From the NCBI GenBank assembly GCA_015232335.1, contig JADFZV010000005.1:57628-121627 (forward strand): a DNA stretch of 64,000 nucleotides, written 5' to 3'. Source of the stretch: Alphaproteobacteria bacterium (GTDB lineage Bacteria > Pseudomonadota > Alphaproteobacteria > Rhodospirillales > WMHbin7). Below are positions 36,351 to 44,439 of this stretch, piece by piece. The first letter of the stretch is position 1; each line of letters begins with the position of its first letter. The notes beneath the pieces were generated by a model. The model saw only the letters and a program-made list of their open reading frames with translations, was not told the DNA's origin and did not search any database. Position numbers and translations under genes: made by a program.

Positions 36351-36405
36351 GCATTCCTCCGGAATGCTTGGCTCCCGCGCCATTGGGCGCGCGGCCCCTT
36401 GGGCC
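36351..36405. other. Three consecutive short hairpins between yebC and ruvC
   Basis: Stems: GCATTCC/GGAATGC (36351-36367), CGCGCC/GGCGCG (36376-36391) and GGCCC/GGGCC (36393-36405). None has a T run, so this is not a clear terminator on either strand. It may space or stabilise the yebC and ruvC transcripts. Confidence 0.45.
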
Positions 36406-36421
36406 TAGTCGCTTCGCTGCG

Positions 36422-37171
36422 TTATCCATTCAACCTCGCCAGGGTTTCTTCGGACATGTCGAAATTGGAGGCCACGCGCTGCACGTCGTCGTGATCGTCC
36501 AGAATCTCCAGAAGCTTCAGCAACGTCTCGGCGGCCTCACCCTCGATCGGCGTGGTGAGTTTAGGCCGCCATTCCAGACGCGCACTTTCCGGCGTGTTGA
36601 ATTTTGCCTCAAGGGCGTCGCGCACCGCTCCCAGATCGTCCATGGAACAGGTGACGTCGTGGCCATCCTCGCTGCTTTCCACATTGTCCGCACCGGCTTC
36701 AAGTGCTGCCTCGAACATGGCATCCGCCGAGGCGGCCTTGACTGGATAGTGAATGGCGCCCACGCGGTCGAACTGGAAGCTGACCGAATTGGTCTCGCCC
36801 AAGCTGCCGCCATTCTTTGAAAAGGCCGAGCGGATGTCGGACGCCGTGCGATTGCGATTGTCGGTCAACGCTTCCACGATGATGGCGACACCGCCAGGGC
36901 CATAGCCCTCATAGCGCACTTCCTCGTAGTTGCTGTCGTCGCCCCCACCCTGGCCGCGCTTGATGGCGCGCTCGATGGTGTCTCTCGGCATGTTGTTGCC
37001 CCTGGCCTCCTGAATGGCGGCACGAAGACGCGGATTAGCCGCCGGATCGGGCAGGCCGGTTTTGGCCGAAACCGTCAACTCGCGGATGATCTTGGTGAAG
37101 ACCTTGGCGCGTTTGGCGTCCTGAGCACCCTTGCGGTGCATGATGTTCTTGAATTGGGAATGACCGGCCAT
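36422..37171 (-). CDS. yebC: YebC/PmpR (TACO1) family regulator
   Basis: A 249-residue cytosolic protein of the YebC family, linked to transcription control and to translation of proline-rich stretches. [28 protein letters not shown] is the signature N-terminus, with [25 protein letters not shown] and [13 protein letters not shown] following. It lies upstream of ruvCAB, as in many alphaproteobacteria. The proline-rich TolA encoded nearby is a possible client if the translation role applies, which is inference. Confidence 0.95.
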   Translation of the reverse strand: MAGHSQFKNIMHRKGAQDAKRAKVFTKIIRELTVSAKTGLPDPAANPRLRAAIQEARGNNMPRDTIERAIKRGQGGGDDSNYEEVRYEGYGPGGVAIIVEALTDNRNRTASDIRSAFSKNGGSLGETNSVSFQFDRVGAIHYPVKAASADAMFEAALEAGADNVESSEDGHDVTCSMDDLGAVRDALEAKFNTPESARLEWRPKLTTPIEGEAAETLLKLLEILDDHDDVQRVASNFDMSEETLARLNG

Positions 37172-37278
37172 GACTCGAAAACCCTAGCGGTGGGGGCTGA
37201 AACGGAACTTCATACCATAGATTGGGGTGGTTATGCCATGCCTTGTAAAAGAAGGCGCGGAGCCCGAGAATTCGTGGC

Positions 37279-37989
37279 ATGATTTCGCCCATGACTCAAG
37301 CTTTGCAAGCCCTCATCTTCGATCTCGACGGCACACTGGCCGATACGGAAGAAGCCCACCGCCAAGCCTTCAACGAGGCCTTCCTGGCCTTCAACCTGGG
37401 CTGGGACTGGGATCCGAAGCTGTATAAGCATCTTTTGACCATAGCGGGCGGCAAGGAACGCCTTTTCGCCTATGCCCCGGCCCCGCAACAGGAAATCCTG
37501 GCCGGCCTGCATGCCGAAACCCTGGCCAAACTGCATGCCGAGAAGACCAAGCGCTACCGGGCCAAGGTCGTTGACGGAGAGGTGGGGCTTCGCCCCGGCG
37601 TGGCCCACCTCATCAACGAGGCCAAGGCCTCGGGCCTGAAGCTTGGGCTGGCTTCAACCACCAGCCGCGCCAATGTGAAGGAGTTGCTGAACGTCTTCTT
37701 TCGCAAGGGCAACCCGTTTCAGGCCATCGTGGCGGGCGAAGACGTCAAGGCCAAAAAACCCGATCCCGAGGTTTACCTGAAGACATTGGCCAAACTGGGC
37801 GTAGCCCCTCAGGCGGCTCTGGCGATTGAGGACTCGGTGCCCGGCTTGAAGGCCGCCACGGCGGCGGGAATCCGCTGCCTGATCACGCCCTGCCCCTGGA
37901 CCGAAGGGGACAATTTCTCCCAAGCCGCCCTGGTCAGGCCCGATCTTCAGGGGCTGACGCTTTCGGATTTGCAGGCTCTTCTGACATAG
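37279..37989 (+). CDS. HAD superfamily phosphatase, CbbY-like
   Basis: A phosphatase of the HAD family, about 236 residues. Motif I is LIFDLDGTLADTEEAHRQAF, motif II LGLASTTSRANV, motif III the Lys in AKKPDPEVYLKTL, and motif IV IEDSVPGLKAATAAG. The cap domain is the CbbY type, which often acts on sugar bisphosphates such as xylulose-1,5-bisphosphate. Two starts are possible, 37279 and 37291; neither has a strong ribosome-binding sequence. The gene is divergent from yebC. A palindromic repeat begins at 37987, just at its stop codon. Confidence 0.88.
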   Translation: MISPMTQALQALIFDLDGTLADTEEAHRQAFNEAFLAFNLGWDWDPKLYKHLLTIAGGKERLFAYAPAPQQEILAGLHAETLAKLHAEKTKRYRAKVVDGEVGLRPGVAHLINEAKASGLKLGLASTTSRANVKELLNVFFRKGNPFQAIVAGEDVKAKKPDPEVYLKTLAKLGVAPQAALAIEDSVPGLKAATAAGIRCLITPCPWTEGDNFSQAALVRPDLQGLTLSDLQALLT

Positions 37990-38126
37990 AGCAGGTCGCT
38001 TGAAATCGCGAACCGTTTGGCGGTTCCGTTTTCAAGCGTGAATCTGCTCTACGAATTTGTTTTAGCGAACGATTCACGTTTAACTCCGTGTCACCCGAGT
38101 GACTCGGAGTTAATCGATCGTGCGCT
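37987..38126. repeat. Palindromic repeat element, copy B
   Basis: The outer arms TAGAGCAG (37987-37994) and CTGCTCTA (38044-38051) enclose CGCTTGAAA/TTTCAAGCG (37997-38005, 38030-38038) and GAACCG/CGGTTC. A second hairpin pairs 38080-38094 with 38099-38113 with one mismatch. The right half matches copy A in folP (22087-22169). It encodes the last residues of the membrane protein gene ending at 38091. Confidence 0.88.
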
Positions 38127-38912
38127 AAGCTCCCGCACCGCCAGAATCTGGGCGGAAATCACCAGAGACATCATCAGAAAGCCGAAGAGAACGGCGATAA
38201 AGATAAGAACGCCCTGCTGAGCGCTTCCCGCCACGGCGCTTTCCTCGGCCCCCAGAATCAAGGCCAATCCCTGCGTCAACAGCAATTGAACGAAGAAGGC
38301 CGGAAGAACGACGGTGATGACCAGAGAAAACAAGCGGAAGACAGCATTTTTCGTCAAGTACCAGGAAGCCTTGACGGCATTTCCCGGCAGATCCAAGGCC
38401 GCCAGCACCGGCGACAGCGACAGTTTCAACCAGAAAAAAACGCCCAGCGGAACAGTGCCCGCCACGATCAGCAAAGGCACGGCCGGGACTTGACTTCCCG
38501 AAAGGGCCAGCATCGTGGGAAAAAGCAGCGCAATCCCCATCGGAATGCCCACCAGGAGACCTGCCCCAAAGGTCACCAGCACCACGCGGGACTCGCGCCG
38601 CCCGAAACGAAGAACGGCAACGCCCTCGGGTACTTCGCCGTGAATCAGCCAGCGCGTCCATTTGGCAAGAAAGCAGCACATGGCGACCAGATTGATCAGG
38701 GACAGGATGAACTGAACAAGGGACAACCCGCCTTCGATCTGATCGCCCTCCAACTCCGCAGGAGCGGGAACCAACCGCTCGACCCCATAGACGGCCAGCA
38801 CGGAAAGCCCCAGCCAGGGCCAGGCAATATCGAGATAGCGCTTGAAGTCGGAAAAGACCGCGCGGTAACTGCCCTGAGCCAGGGCGACGACATCAATCTG
38901 AGCGGTTTTCAT
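38091..38912 (-). CDS. Membrane protein, paralogue of the next gene (273 aa)
   Basis: About six membrane helices (for example LGLSVLAVYGV, LVQFILSLINLVAMCCFLA, VVLVTFGAGLLVGIPMGIALLFP, LIVAGTVPLGVFFWL, LVITVVLPAFFVQLLL and VLIFIAVLFGFLMMSLVI). The motif AKWTRWLIHGEVPEG has a counterpart (ATRWTRWVTLEHLPQPG) in the product at 38909-40234. I do not recognise a function. The C-terminal residues SARSINSESLG and the stop codon lie in a palindromic repeat, so the original 3' end was probably altered. The start overlaps the upstream stop as ATGA. Confidence 0.75.
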   Translation of the reverse strand: MKTAQIDVVALAQGSYRAVFSDFKRYLDIAWPWLGLSVLAVYGVERLVPAPAELEGDQIEGGLSLVQFILSLINLVAMCCFLAKWTRWLIHGEVPEGVAVLRFGRRESRVVLVTFGAGLLVGIPMGIALLFPTMLALSGSQVPAVPLLIVAGTVPLGVFFWLKLSLSPVLAALDLPGNAVKASWYLTKNAVFRLFSLVITVVLPAFFVQLLLTQGLALILGAEESAVAGSAQQGVLIFIAVLFGFLMMSLVISAQILAVRELSARSINSESLG

Positions 38913-40234
38913 AGTAAGAAATCGGTCAGGATATCGGTGAACAGGAACAGATAGCCCAAGACCATCAGCACCAGCAACACGCCCAGCTTCCAGCCTTCGG
39001 AGGCAATGTTGCCGACATCGATGCGGATTTTCGGAAGGAAGTCGGTGAGCGGCTTCTTTTTCTTGGACGCCATGATTTTGCGGCCCAGCACATGCGCGTC
39101 GGTCTCAAAATTCGGTTGGGCCTGCGCACCTGCGCGGCCCGCCAGCCAGCTATTGCTGTCGACCGGAACCACCTGATCGGCCTGATTGGGCGGCACAGCA
39201 TCGACAAGATGCTCCCCCCTCAACAGCAGGACGTCTTCCTCACTGGGGATAAAGCCGCCATATTCCGGCTGTGGCAAAGGCTCCTCGACCAAATCGACGA
39301 GTTGGGTGTCCAGCACCTCTTCCACGTACGGGGCTGCCACATAGGGTGCCGTTTCCTCATAGGAAACGGGTTCCTCATACAGAGGGGCATAGACTTCGTC
39401 CGCTTCCTGGTAGGATTCCTCATTGGACATGCCCCAGGGATCATCGCCCGCCAAAATCAGGCTGCGGGCCGCCAGCCCCATGGCGCCAAAAAACAGCATG
39501 GCCCCCAAAAAGCCCAGCGCCGCCGTCATGATCAGCAGCAAGGATTGCTGCGCTTCCGGAGCCAGCAGATCGGGCATGGGTTCAAGCGCCCATTCCAGCA
39601 GCCAGCCCATGCCCCAGGCGGCCAGAATTGCCGGCCCCGCCGTGATCACGAGTAGCAGGAACAGACGCAGGCTTTGGCCCCGGGTCAGGCGCAAGGCGTA
39701 CAGAAGGGCGTCGCCCGGCACCTGAAGAGCCGCCAGATTGACCGCCATGCCCAGGCGGGCCAGAAGAAATCCCCCCAGAATGAACCCGACAGCCTGGACG
39801 GCCAGAGCCGCCTCTAGCTGTTCCATCTCGTTAAGGGTGGGAGCGGCCAACAGGCCGCCCAGAATAGGGATCAGCCCCAGGACCAGACATTCCACCAACG
39901 CCCAGCCGACCTTTATCTCCGCCTTGCCAAGCTTCATGCCCTGCCCCGGCTGCGGCAGATGCTCAAGCGTAACCCAGCGCGTCCAGCGGGTGGCGAAAAT
40001 GGAAAGCCCGATCAGCCCGAACAGGCCCAGCAAAACAGGCAGGGCGAAATAGGCCTCGATCCCACCCAGATCATCCGCCGTCAACTGGGGATAGATGCCA
40101 AAGCCCATGAAAACCAGCAGCATCGCCACTAGCAGCCATACGCCGGAAATATCGAAAGCCGTCTTGGACTGGCTGAAGACTGAACGATAGGTATCTTCCG
40201 CCAATTCCTGCCAGGGCAGTTTGATCGTTGGCAA
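38909..40234 (-). CDS. Membrane protein with acidic linker, paralogue of 38091-38912 (441 aa)
   Basis: About six membrane helices in residues 1-265, then an acidic, Tyr- and Glu-rich stretch (SYEETAPYVAAPYVEEV and similar, about 270-375), a basic KKKKPLTDFLPKIRIDV segment, and one last helix at the C-terminus (LGVLLVLMVLGYLFLF). The N-terminal half shares RWTRW and surrounding blocks with the next gene. I do not recognise the family. The basic segment starts with MASKKKKPL, which could once have been the start of a separate small membrane gene. The two genes overlap by four bases and are presumably cotranslated. Confidence 0.72.
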   Translation of the reverse strand: MPTIKLPWQELAEDTYRSVFSQSKTAFDISGVWLLVAMLLVFMGFGIYPQLTADDLGGIEAYFALPVLLGLFGLIGLSIFATRWTRWVTLEHLPQPGQGMKLGKAEIKVGWALVECLVLGLIPILGGLLAAPTLNEMEQLEAALAVQAVGFILGGFLLARLGMAVNLAALQVPGDALLYALRLTRGQSLRLFLLLVITAGPAILAAWGMGWLLEWALEPMPDLLAPEAQQSLLLIMTAALGFLGAMLFFGAMGLAARSLILAGDDPWGMSNEESYQEADEVYAPLYEEPVSYEETAPYVAAPYVEEVLDTQLVDLVEEPLPQPEYGGFIPSEEDVLLLRGEHLVDAVPPNQADQVVPVDSNSWLAGRAGAQAQPNFETDAHVLGRKIMASKKKKPLTDFLPKIRIDVGNIASEGWKLGVLLVLMVLGYLFLFTDILTDFLL

Positions 40235-40607
40235 CGTAAGTCCCCTTCCCTCTGCTCCTACTTTACTCGTGCCGACGCCGTCCGCAAGCCCCCCTGTGGA
40301 TGTTGCGCGGCAACAACATATCGTATGAACTTTCTATGTATCCTACGAAATCGAGTGACGAAAACAGAAAAACCATGTATTGTCCACCTGCATGTCGATG
40401 ACATGGCCCTTGTATGACTGAGGTGTACCGCCACGATGAATTTCGGTTTGGCCGCACTTTTCACAGAACGCCAGCGTTCCTGCCCTTTGGAGCGAGCATC
40501 CGGCGCCTCCGGCAGTCTCAAGGCCCCACGCCCCCGCTTACCCGGGGGCGTTTTTATTTACCGCTTCTTAACGCTTTCCTTCCTCTCTTCTTTGCGAGGT
40601 TCCCGGT
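40235..40607. other. Divergent intergenic region with an internal terminator
   Basis: This 373-base gap lies between the minus-strand membrane protein gene and phoH. A strong plus-strand terminator at 40529-40555 ends about 50 bases before phoH, although no convincing gene precedes it. The stretch before it has GAACGCcaGCGTTC and other pairings, so a small RNA is possible. The left part (40300-40400) is AT-rich and may hold the promoters. Confidence 0.5.
40529..40555 (+). terminator. Rho-independent terminator upstream of phoH
   Basis: CGCCCCCG (40529-40536) pairs with CGGGGGCG (40543-40550) around a six-base loop and is followed by TTTTTATTT. No recognised gene ends just before it; see the candidate small transcript. 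Confidence 0.82.
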
Positions 40608-41339
40608 ATGGCCAAGCGTAATGCCCGGGCAGCTACGGCTGCCCAGACCAAAATTCACCCCCTCTATGGCAAAGACTCGGAAAACTGGTCGCCCGTCGAT
40701 GGCTATCGCGACCAAAGCTATCTGCGCAAGGTAAAGCCCAAAAGCGACGGGCAGCGCCTACTGATGGAGGCCATCGATTCTTGCCATCTGACCATGGCGC
40801 TGGGGCCGGCCGGAACCGGCAAGACCTATTTGGCCATCACCAAGGCGGTGGAGGCCCTGGAAGCGGGCAGCGTCGGACGAATCCTCTTGTCTCGCCCGGC
40901 CGTGGAAGCAGGGGAAAGCCTGGGCTTTTTGCCAGGAGACCTTCAAGACAAGCTGGCCCCCTATCTGCGCCCGCTCTACGATGCGCTGAACGACCGGCTG
41001 GGGGCCAAACGCATGAAATCCCTGATCGCCGAGGGATCGATTGAAATCGCCCCGGTGGCTTATATGCGCGGACGCACGCTGAACAACGCCTTCATCGTCA
41101 TCGACGAGGCGCAGAACTGCACCTACGGCCAGATCAAGATGCTGCTGACCCGGCTGGGCTGGCATTCCACCATGATCGTGACCGGCGATCCCGATCAAAG
41201 CGACCTTCTTCCCGGCATGTCGGGCCTTGCCGATATCGCCAACCGCTTAGAATCGGTTGGAGATATCGCCGTTGTCCGGCTCTCCGACCGCGATATCGTG
41301 CGCCATCCCCTGGTGGCCTCGATGTTGGGGGTGTTGTAA
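40608..41339 (+). CDS. PhoH-like ATPase
   Basis: A 243-residue PhoH-family P-loop protein of the stand-alone type. Walker A is ALGPAGTGKTYLA, Walker B AFIVIDEAQNC, followed by QIKMLLTRLGWHSTMIVTGDPDQSDLLPG, the usual superfamily 1 helicase-like core. Family members are linked to RNA metabolism and the phosphate response; the exact role here is unknown. The N-terminus KIHPLYGKDSENWSP is not recognised. A strong terminator follows the stop at 41376-41404. Confidence 0.88.
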   Translation: MAKRNARAATAAQTKIHPLYGKDSENWSPVDGYRDQSYLRKVKPKSDGQRLLMEAIDSCHLTMALGPAGTGKTYLAITKAVEALEAGSVGRILLSRPAVEAGESLGFLPGDLQDKLAPYLRPLYDALNDRLGAKRMKSLIAEGSIEIAPVAYMRGRTLNNAFIVIDEAQNCTYGQIKMLLTRLGWHSTMIVTGDPDQSDLLPGMSGLADIANRLESVGDIAVVRLSDRDIVRHPLVASMLGVL

Positions 41340-41375
41340 CCCTTTAATCAACGGGCCGTTTCCATTACATGTTGC

Positions 41376-41404
41376 GGGCGGCGGACTTTTCCGCCGCCCT
41401 TTTT
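41376..41404 (+). terminator. Rho-independent terminator after phoH
   Basis: A nine-base perfect stem GGGCGGCGG / CCGCCGCCC (41376-41384, 41391-41399) with a six-base loop, followed by TTTTT. It ends only 12 bases before the next start codon. Confidence 0.9.
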
Positions 41405-41415
41405 CCGGTAGCCTT

Positions 41416-42129
41416 ATGGATAAGTCCGCCCCGCCCGCTCACCGCTCCCCGCCGCCGCTTACCGGGCTGGCAGGCAGGCTGCCGCACGACCTGGATCAGA
41501 CTCTGCTGGCCCCCTTTCTGAAAGGAAACACAAGTGAGGCGATCAAGGCCGGGACCATCCTTTACCGCCAAGGAGAGGCGGCGAACCGATTCGCCTGGAT
41601 CGAAGAGGGGTTGGTCGAACTGTTCGTCACCAACGACGCGGGCGAGGAACTGCAATTGGACATGGCAGCCAGAGGCGCCATGCTGGGCGACATTGCTGCC
41701 GCCAACGGAACACGCCACCTGACCTCGGCCCGCACACTCACACCCTCCCGTCTTTGCTGGATCGATGCCGCGCAATTCCAGGAACGCCTGACTTGCGACG
41801 GACGGATGGTGCTGGGAACTCTGGCAGGCCTGTGCCTGAGATTGCGCCGCCTTGTTCAGCAGATCGACGCCATGAAGCTGCGCTCGGGAACCAGGCGTCT
41901 GGCCGGATTCCTTCTGGAACTGGGCGGAAAGGACGTAGGAGCGGTCAGCCTGACACTTCCTTTCGAGAAGAAGGCCTTGGCCCGGCACCTGGGTATGACC
42001 AATCAAAGCCTGTCGCGCTCGCTGAAGGCCTTGCGCGAGTTGGGTGTCACCGTCAAGGGCAGCGCGATACGCCTTCAGGATTGCAAACGTCTCGGTGATT
42101 TTTGCAGCAAGGAAGGGGATGGCCTGTGA
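41416..42129 (+). CDS. CRP/FNR family transcription regulator, first of two
   Basis: A cyclic-nucleotide-binding-like domain (AGTILYRQGEAANRFAWIEEGLVELF) and a C-terminal helix-turn-helix (EKKALARHLGMTNQSLSRSLKALRELGV). The N-terminal cysteine set of FNR is absent, so an iron-sulfur cluster sensor is unlikely; the ligand could be a nucleotide, haem or a gas. The ATG at 41416 gives MDKSAPPAHRS. A poor ribosome-binding sequence precedes it, and the phoH terminator stands only 12 bases upstream, so how the gene is transcribed is unclear. It overlaps the next regulator by four bases. Confidence 0.85.
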   Translation: MDKSAPPAHRSPPPLTGLAGRLPHDLDQTLLAPFLKGNTSEAIKAGTILYRQGEAANRFAWIEEGLVELFVTNDAGEELQLDMAARGAMLGDIAAANGTRHLTSARTLTPSRLCWIDAAQFQERLTCDGRMVLGTLAGLCLRLRRLVQQIDAMKLRSGTRRLAGFLLELGGKDVGAVSLTLPFEKKALARHLGMTNQSLSRSLKALRELGVTVKGSAIRLQDCKRLGDFCSKEGDGL

Positions 42130-42851
42130 CCTCCTCCGCTCTCTGCCCCACGGCGGCACCGGCATCCCGCCAGAATCGTTTAGCCCCCAAGGCCGCCCTT
42201 CTCGCCGAGTCCCTGTTCGAGGGTCTGTCGCCAAAGGATCTCGACTGGCTGGCCGAACAGAGCGAGACAAGAACCTATGCCAAGGGTCAGACCGTTTTCG
42301 ATCAGGGAGACGAGGCGCGTTTTCTGTTCGTGGTCGAAACCGGTCTTCTGAAAATCTTCACGACCCAGACCAACGGCGCACAGAATGTGTTGGGCCTTTT
42401 TGGCCCCGGTACCCATGTCGCCATCGTCGCACTGTTCGGCTTTGAAAGTTATCCGGCCGGATGCGAAGCCCTGGAGGAGTCGCGTCTCCTGGTCCTGCCC
42501 GCAAGTCTGCTGGCCAAGCATCTGTCGGACGATCCCGCCACCGCCATGGCCATGTTAAAAAGCGCTGGAAAGCGTCTTGAGATGTTGCTGGAGAGCTATC
42601 TGGAACTGAAAACCCTGACACCCTTTGAACGCTTGGTCCGCCATCTTTTGGCTCTGGCGGGCACGGACAGGGGGCCTGCCCGCATCACCCTTTCCTATCC
42701 GCGCACCGTGCTGGCCGCCGCAATCGGCATCGCTCCTGAGAATCTGTCCCGCGCCTTCGCCCGCCTGGCAGATTCAGGCGTTCATAACGAGGGAAATTGC
42801 ATCATCATCGAGGATGTGGCCGTCTTGAAGAGAATCAGCCGAGTTAAATGA
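42126..42851 (+). CDS. CRP/FNR family transcription regulator, second of two
   Basis: About 241 residues with the cyclic-nucleotide-binding-like domain (LFEGLSPKDLDWLAEQ, KGQTVFDQGDEARFLFVVETGLLKI) and the helix-turn-helix YPRTVLAAAIGIAPENLSRAFARLADSGV. The opening LFEGLSPKDL resembles Dnr-type regulators that sense nitric oxide via haem, a weak analogy. The start is GTG at 42126 because it overlaps the first regulator's stop as GTGA, with AAGGAAGG upstream. The tandem arrangement suggests the two act together, perhaps as a heterodimer. Confidence 0.85.
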   Translation: MTSSALCPTAAPASRQNRLAPKAALLAESLFEGLSPKDLDWLAEQSETRTYAKGQTVFDQGDEARFLFVVETGLLKIFTTQTNGAQNVLGLFGPGTHVAIVALFGFESYPAGCEALEESRLLVLPASLLAKHLSDDPATAMAMLKSAGKRLEMLLESYLELKTLTPFERLVRHLLALAGTDRGPARITLSYPRTVLAAAIGIAPENLSRAFARLADSGVHNEGNCIIIEDVAVLKRISRVK

Positions 42852-42861
42852 GAGGAATACG

Positions 42862-43635
42862 ATGGCGATTTCGCATCTGTCTTACAGGCTTTACCGCGAT
42901 GCCAGACGTGACGGCTGGCTGCCCACGGGCGGCAGCATTCTCGAATTCGGCGAGGCGAACTGGTACAACGATGTCGATGCCGCCGTCCTGCTGCAGGACA
43001 TCGATCAGTTCATCACCTCGCCTGAAAAGAAGGCACAGCTTCAAGACCGCTTTCATGCCATCGACCCTGCCTCTGCAAGCTGGCTCTTCGACATCGCCCA
43101 CCTGTTCTACGACATCATTTTCGAACCCAGCCAGCGCAAGGCCATCGACCTCAACGGCACGCCAGAAGCCTTGCAACTCGACCTCACCGATCCGCTGGAA
43201 CTTGGCGAAACCTTCGATATCTGCATCAACAACGGCACCGCCGAACATGTCTTCGACATCGCCAATTTCTTTCGCACCATGCACAAGGCGACCAGACCGG
43301 GCGGTCTGATGTTCCACGAAGCGCCCATGACCGGATGGTTGGACCACGGATTCTATAATTTCCAACCCACTTTCTTCTTCGATCTGGCGGCGGCGAACGC
43401 CTATCAGATCATCGGCATCTTCGTCTGCGACCTGAAGAATGTCGGCATCGCACACTTGGCCGACCGCAAGGTGGCGCACCGCATGGCCAGAGACAACCAG
43501 GTGCCGGACAATGCCAACCTGTTCGCGGCCTTCCGGAAATCGTCGGTGGAAAGCGTGTTCAGAACACCCCAGCAGGCGGTTTATGACGGGCGTCTGGACG
43601 CTGAAGAGGCCAGCGCCTGGAGTGCGCTGCGCTAA
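42862..43635 (+). CDS. Class I SAM methyltransferase-like protein (257 aa)
   Basis: A Rossmann-type protein with a degenerate SAM motif GGSILEFGEANWYND near residue 23 (a classical GxGxG is absent) and a later block ICINNGTAEHVFDIANFFRTMHKATRPGGLMFHEAP that resembles the motif IV-VI region of small-molecule methyltransferases. Proteins of this type occur near glycan genes, but no substrate can be named. It follows the CRP-like gene by 10 bases and may be coexpressed. Its TAA stop lies inside the target duplication of a MITE-like element at 43641-43819. Confidence 0.6.
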   Translation: MAISHLSYRLYRDARRDGWLPTGGSILEFGEANWYNDVDAAVLLQDIDQFITSPEKKAQLQDRFHAIDPASASWLFDIAHLFYDIIFEPSQRKAIDLNGTPEALQLDLTDPLELGETFDICINNGTAEHVFDIANFFRTMHKATRPGGLMFHEAPMTGWLDHGFYNFQPTFFFDLAAANAYQIIGIFVCDLKNVGIAHLADRKVAHRMARDNQVPDNANLFAAFRKSSVESVFRTPQQAVYDGRLDAEEASAWSALR

Positions 43636-43640
43636 GTTTT

Positions 43641-43819
43641 TGTTCTTCGACGTCGCAAGTGGAGCCCAGCAGGATCACCCCTGTCATGGCCGGGCTTGAC
43701 CCGGCCATCCACGATTTTCCTGCAAAGATATCTGGCGGCAAGGCGTGGATGCCCGGCACAAGGCCGGGCATGACTGTTTGTTGAGAAGCTGTCAATTCCT
43801 CAGGAAACGTCGAGGAGCC
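43641..43819. mobile_element. MITE-like element with ISL3-style ends
   Basis: Left end TGTTCTTCGACGTCG and right end (minus strand from 43819) GGCTCCTCGACGTTTCC are imperfect terminal inverted repeats. Flanking eight-base sequences TAAGTTTT (43633-43640) and TAACTTTT (43820-43827) agree at seven of eight positions. Inside lie two hairpins, 43686-43708 and 43749-43771. A related end starts at 63948. The GGCTCTTC end type and eight-base duplication suggest the ISL3 family, which is inference. No transposase fits in 179 bases. Confidence 0.65.
43683..43774. repeat. GC-rich palindromic core within the MITE-like element
   Basis: Hairpins ATGGCCGGG/CCCGGCCAT (43686-43708) and ATGCCCGGC/GCCGGGCAT (43749-43771) are inverted copies of each other. 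Read through, the element gives a peptide pattern of the MPGLVPGIHAL ... MAGSSPAMTG type that recurs as a translated repeat in alphaproteobacterial genomes. It is not a real gene. Confidence 0.7.
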
Positions 43820-44364
43820 TAACTTTTCTTCCGAGAAGGCTTGTTTTTGCGGGTCGGCTGAGGCTGGGGATGAGGAGGATGGACCGCCAGTTTCGCCTTA
43901 TCCAGGCGATAAAGCTGGCTGTTGCGATAGCGCCGGTCGCTGGTTACTTCCTCGCCCACCCATTTGGGCATCGGGAAGCTTTCCTTGGGATGCGAAAGCT
44001 CGATCTCGGCCAACATCAGACCTTCGTGGCGGCCCAGGAACTGATCGACCTCCCAGACATGGCTTTCGACGGAAACGAGGTGGCGGATTTTCTCGATCGG
44101 CGGGTACGGGCAAAATGAAAACAGCCAGTCGGCCATCTCCTTGGGAATGGGTACTTCCCACTCGCTGCGCACCCCTTCTGCCAGATCGGACTTGAAAGAC
44201 AGAATGGCCTCGTCATCCATGCGGCGCACCCGCATGGAAACGCCGGGAGCATAGGGCAGATAACTTTGACGGATAAGACGTTTGCCCTGGCAGCATTCCC
44301 GCCAACTGTCGGTGGCGACAAGAAACTTCCGCTCGATCTCAAGGCCAGGCCAGGGGGTTGCCAC
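43819..44364 (-). CDS. CYTH domain protein (adenylate cyclase/thiamine triphosphatase-like)
   Basis: The start GLEIERKFLVA is the CYTH signature (ExExK), with later RQSYLPYAPGVSMRVRRMDDEAILSFKSD, VWEVDQFLGRHEGLMLAEIEL and the family-typical alternating charged strands. The family binds triphosphates and metal ions; members act as triphosphatases or type IV adenylate cyclases. The start is GTG at 44364, with AAGGTGA about six bases upstream. The basic tail (PTRKNKPSRKKS) is unusual. The stop codon uses the last base of the MITE-like element, so the 3' end was probably changed by the insertion. Confidence 0.86.
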   Translation of the reverse strand: MATPWPGLEIERKFLVATDSWRECCQGKRLIRQSYLPYAPGVSMRVRRMDDEAILSFKSDLAEGVRSEWEVPIPKEMADWLFSFCPYPPIEKIRHLVSVESHVWEVDQFLGRHEGLMLAEIELSHPKESFPMPKWVGEEVTSDRRYRNSQLYRLDKAKLAVHPPHPQPQPTRKNKPSRKKS

Positions 44365-44439
44365 GGGGGATCACCTTTTCTTTCACCGGCCACTTTTTCA
44401 AAACGCAGGCCTTCGGTCAAGCTACCCGCCTGTGAATTG

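Noticed and set aside
36351..36405. A transcription terminator between yebC and ruvC
   Set aside because: The hairpins have no T run on either strand, so only their structure is reported.
43559..43795. A 78-codon frame with the pattern MPGLVPGIHAL ... MAGSSPAMTG
   Set aside because: This is a translated dispersed repeat, a common annotation artefact in alphaproteobacteria, not a gene.
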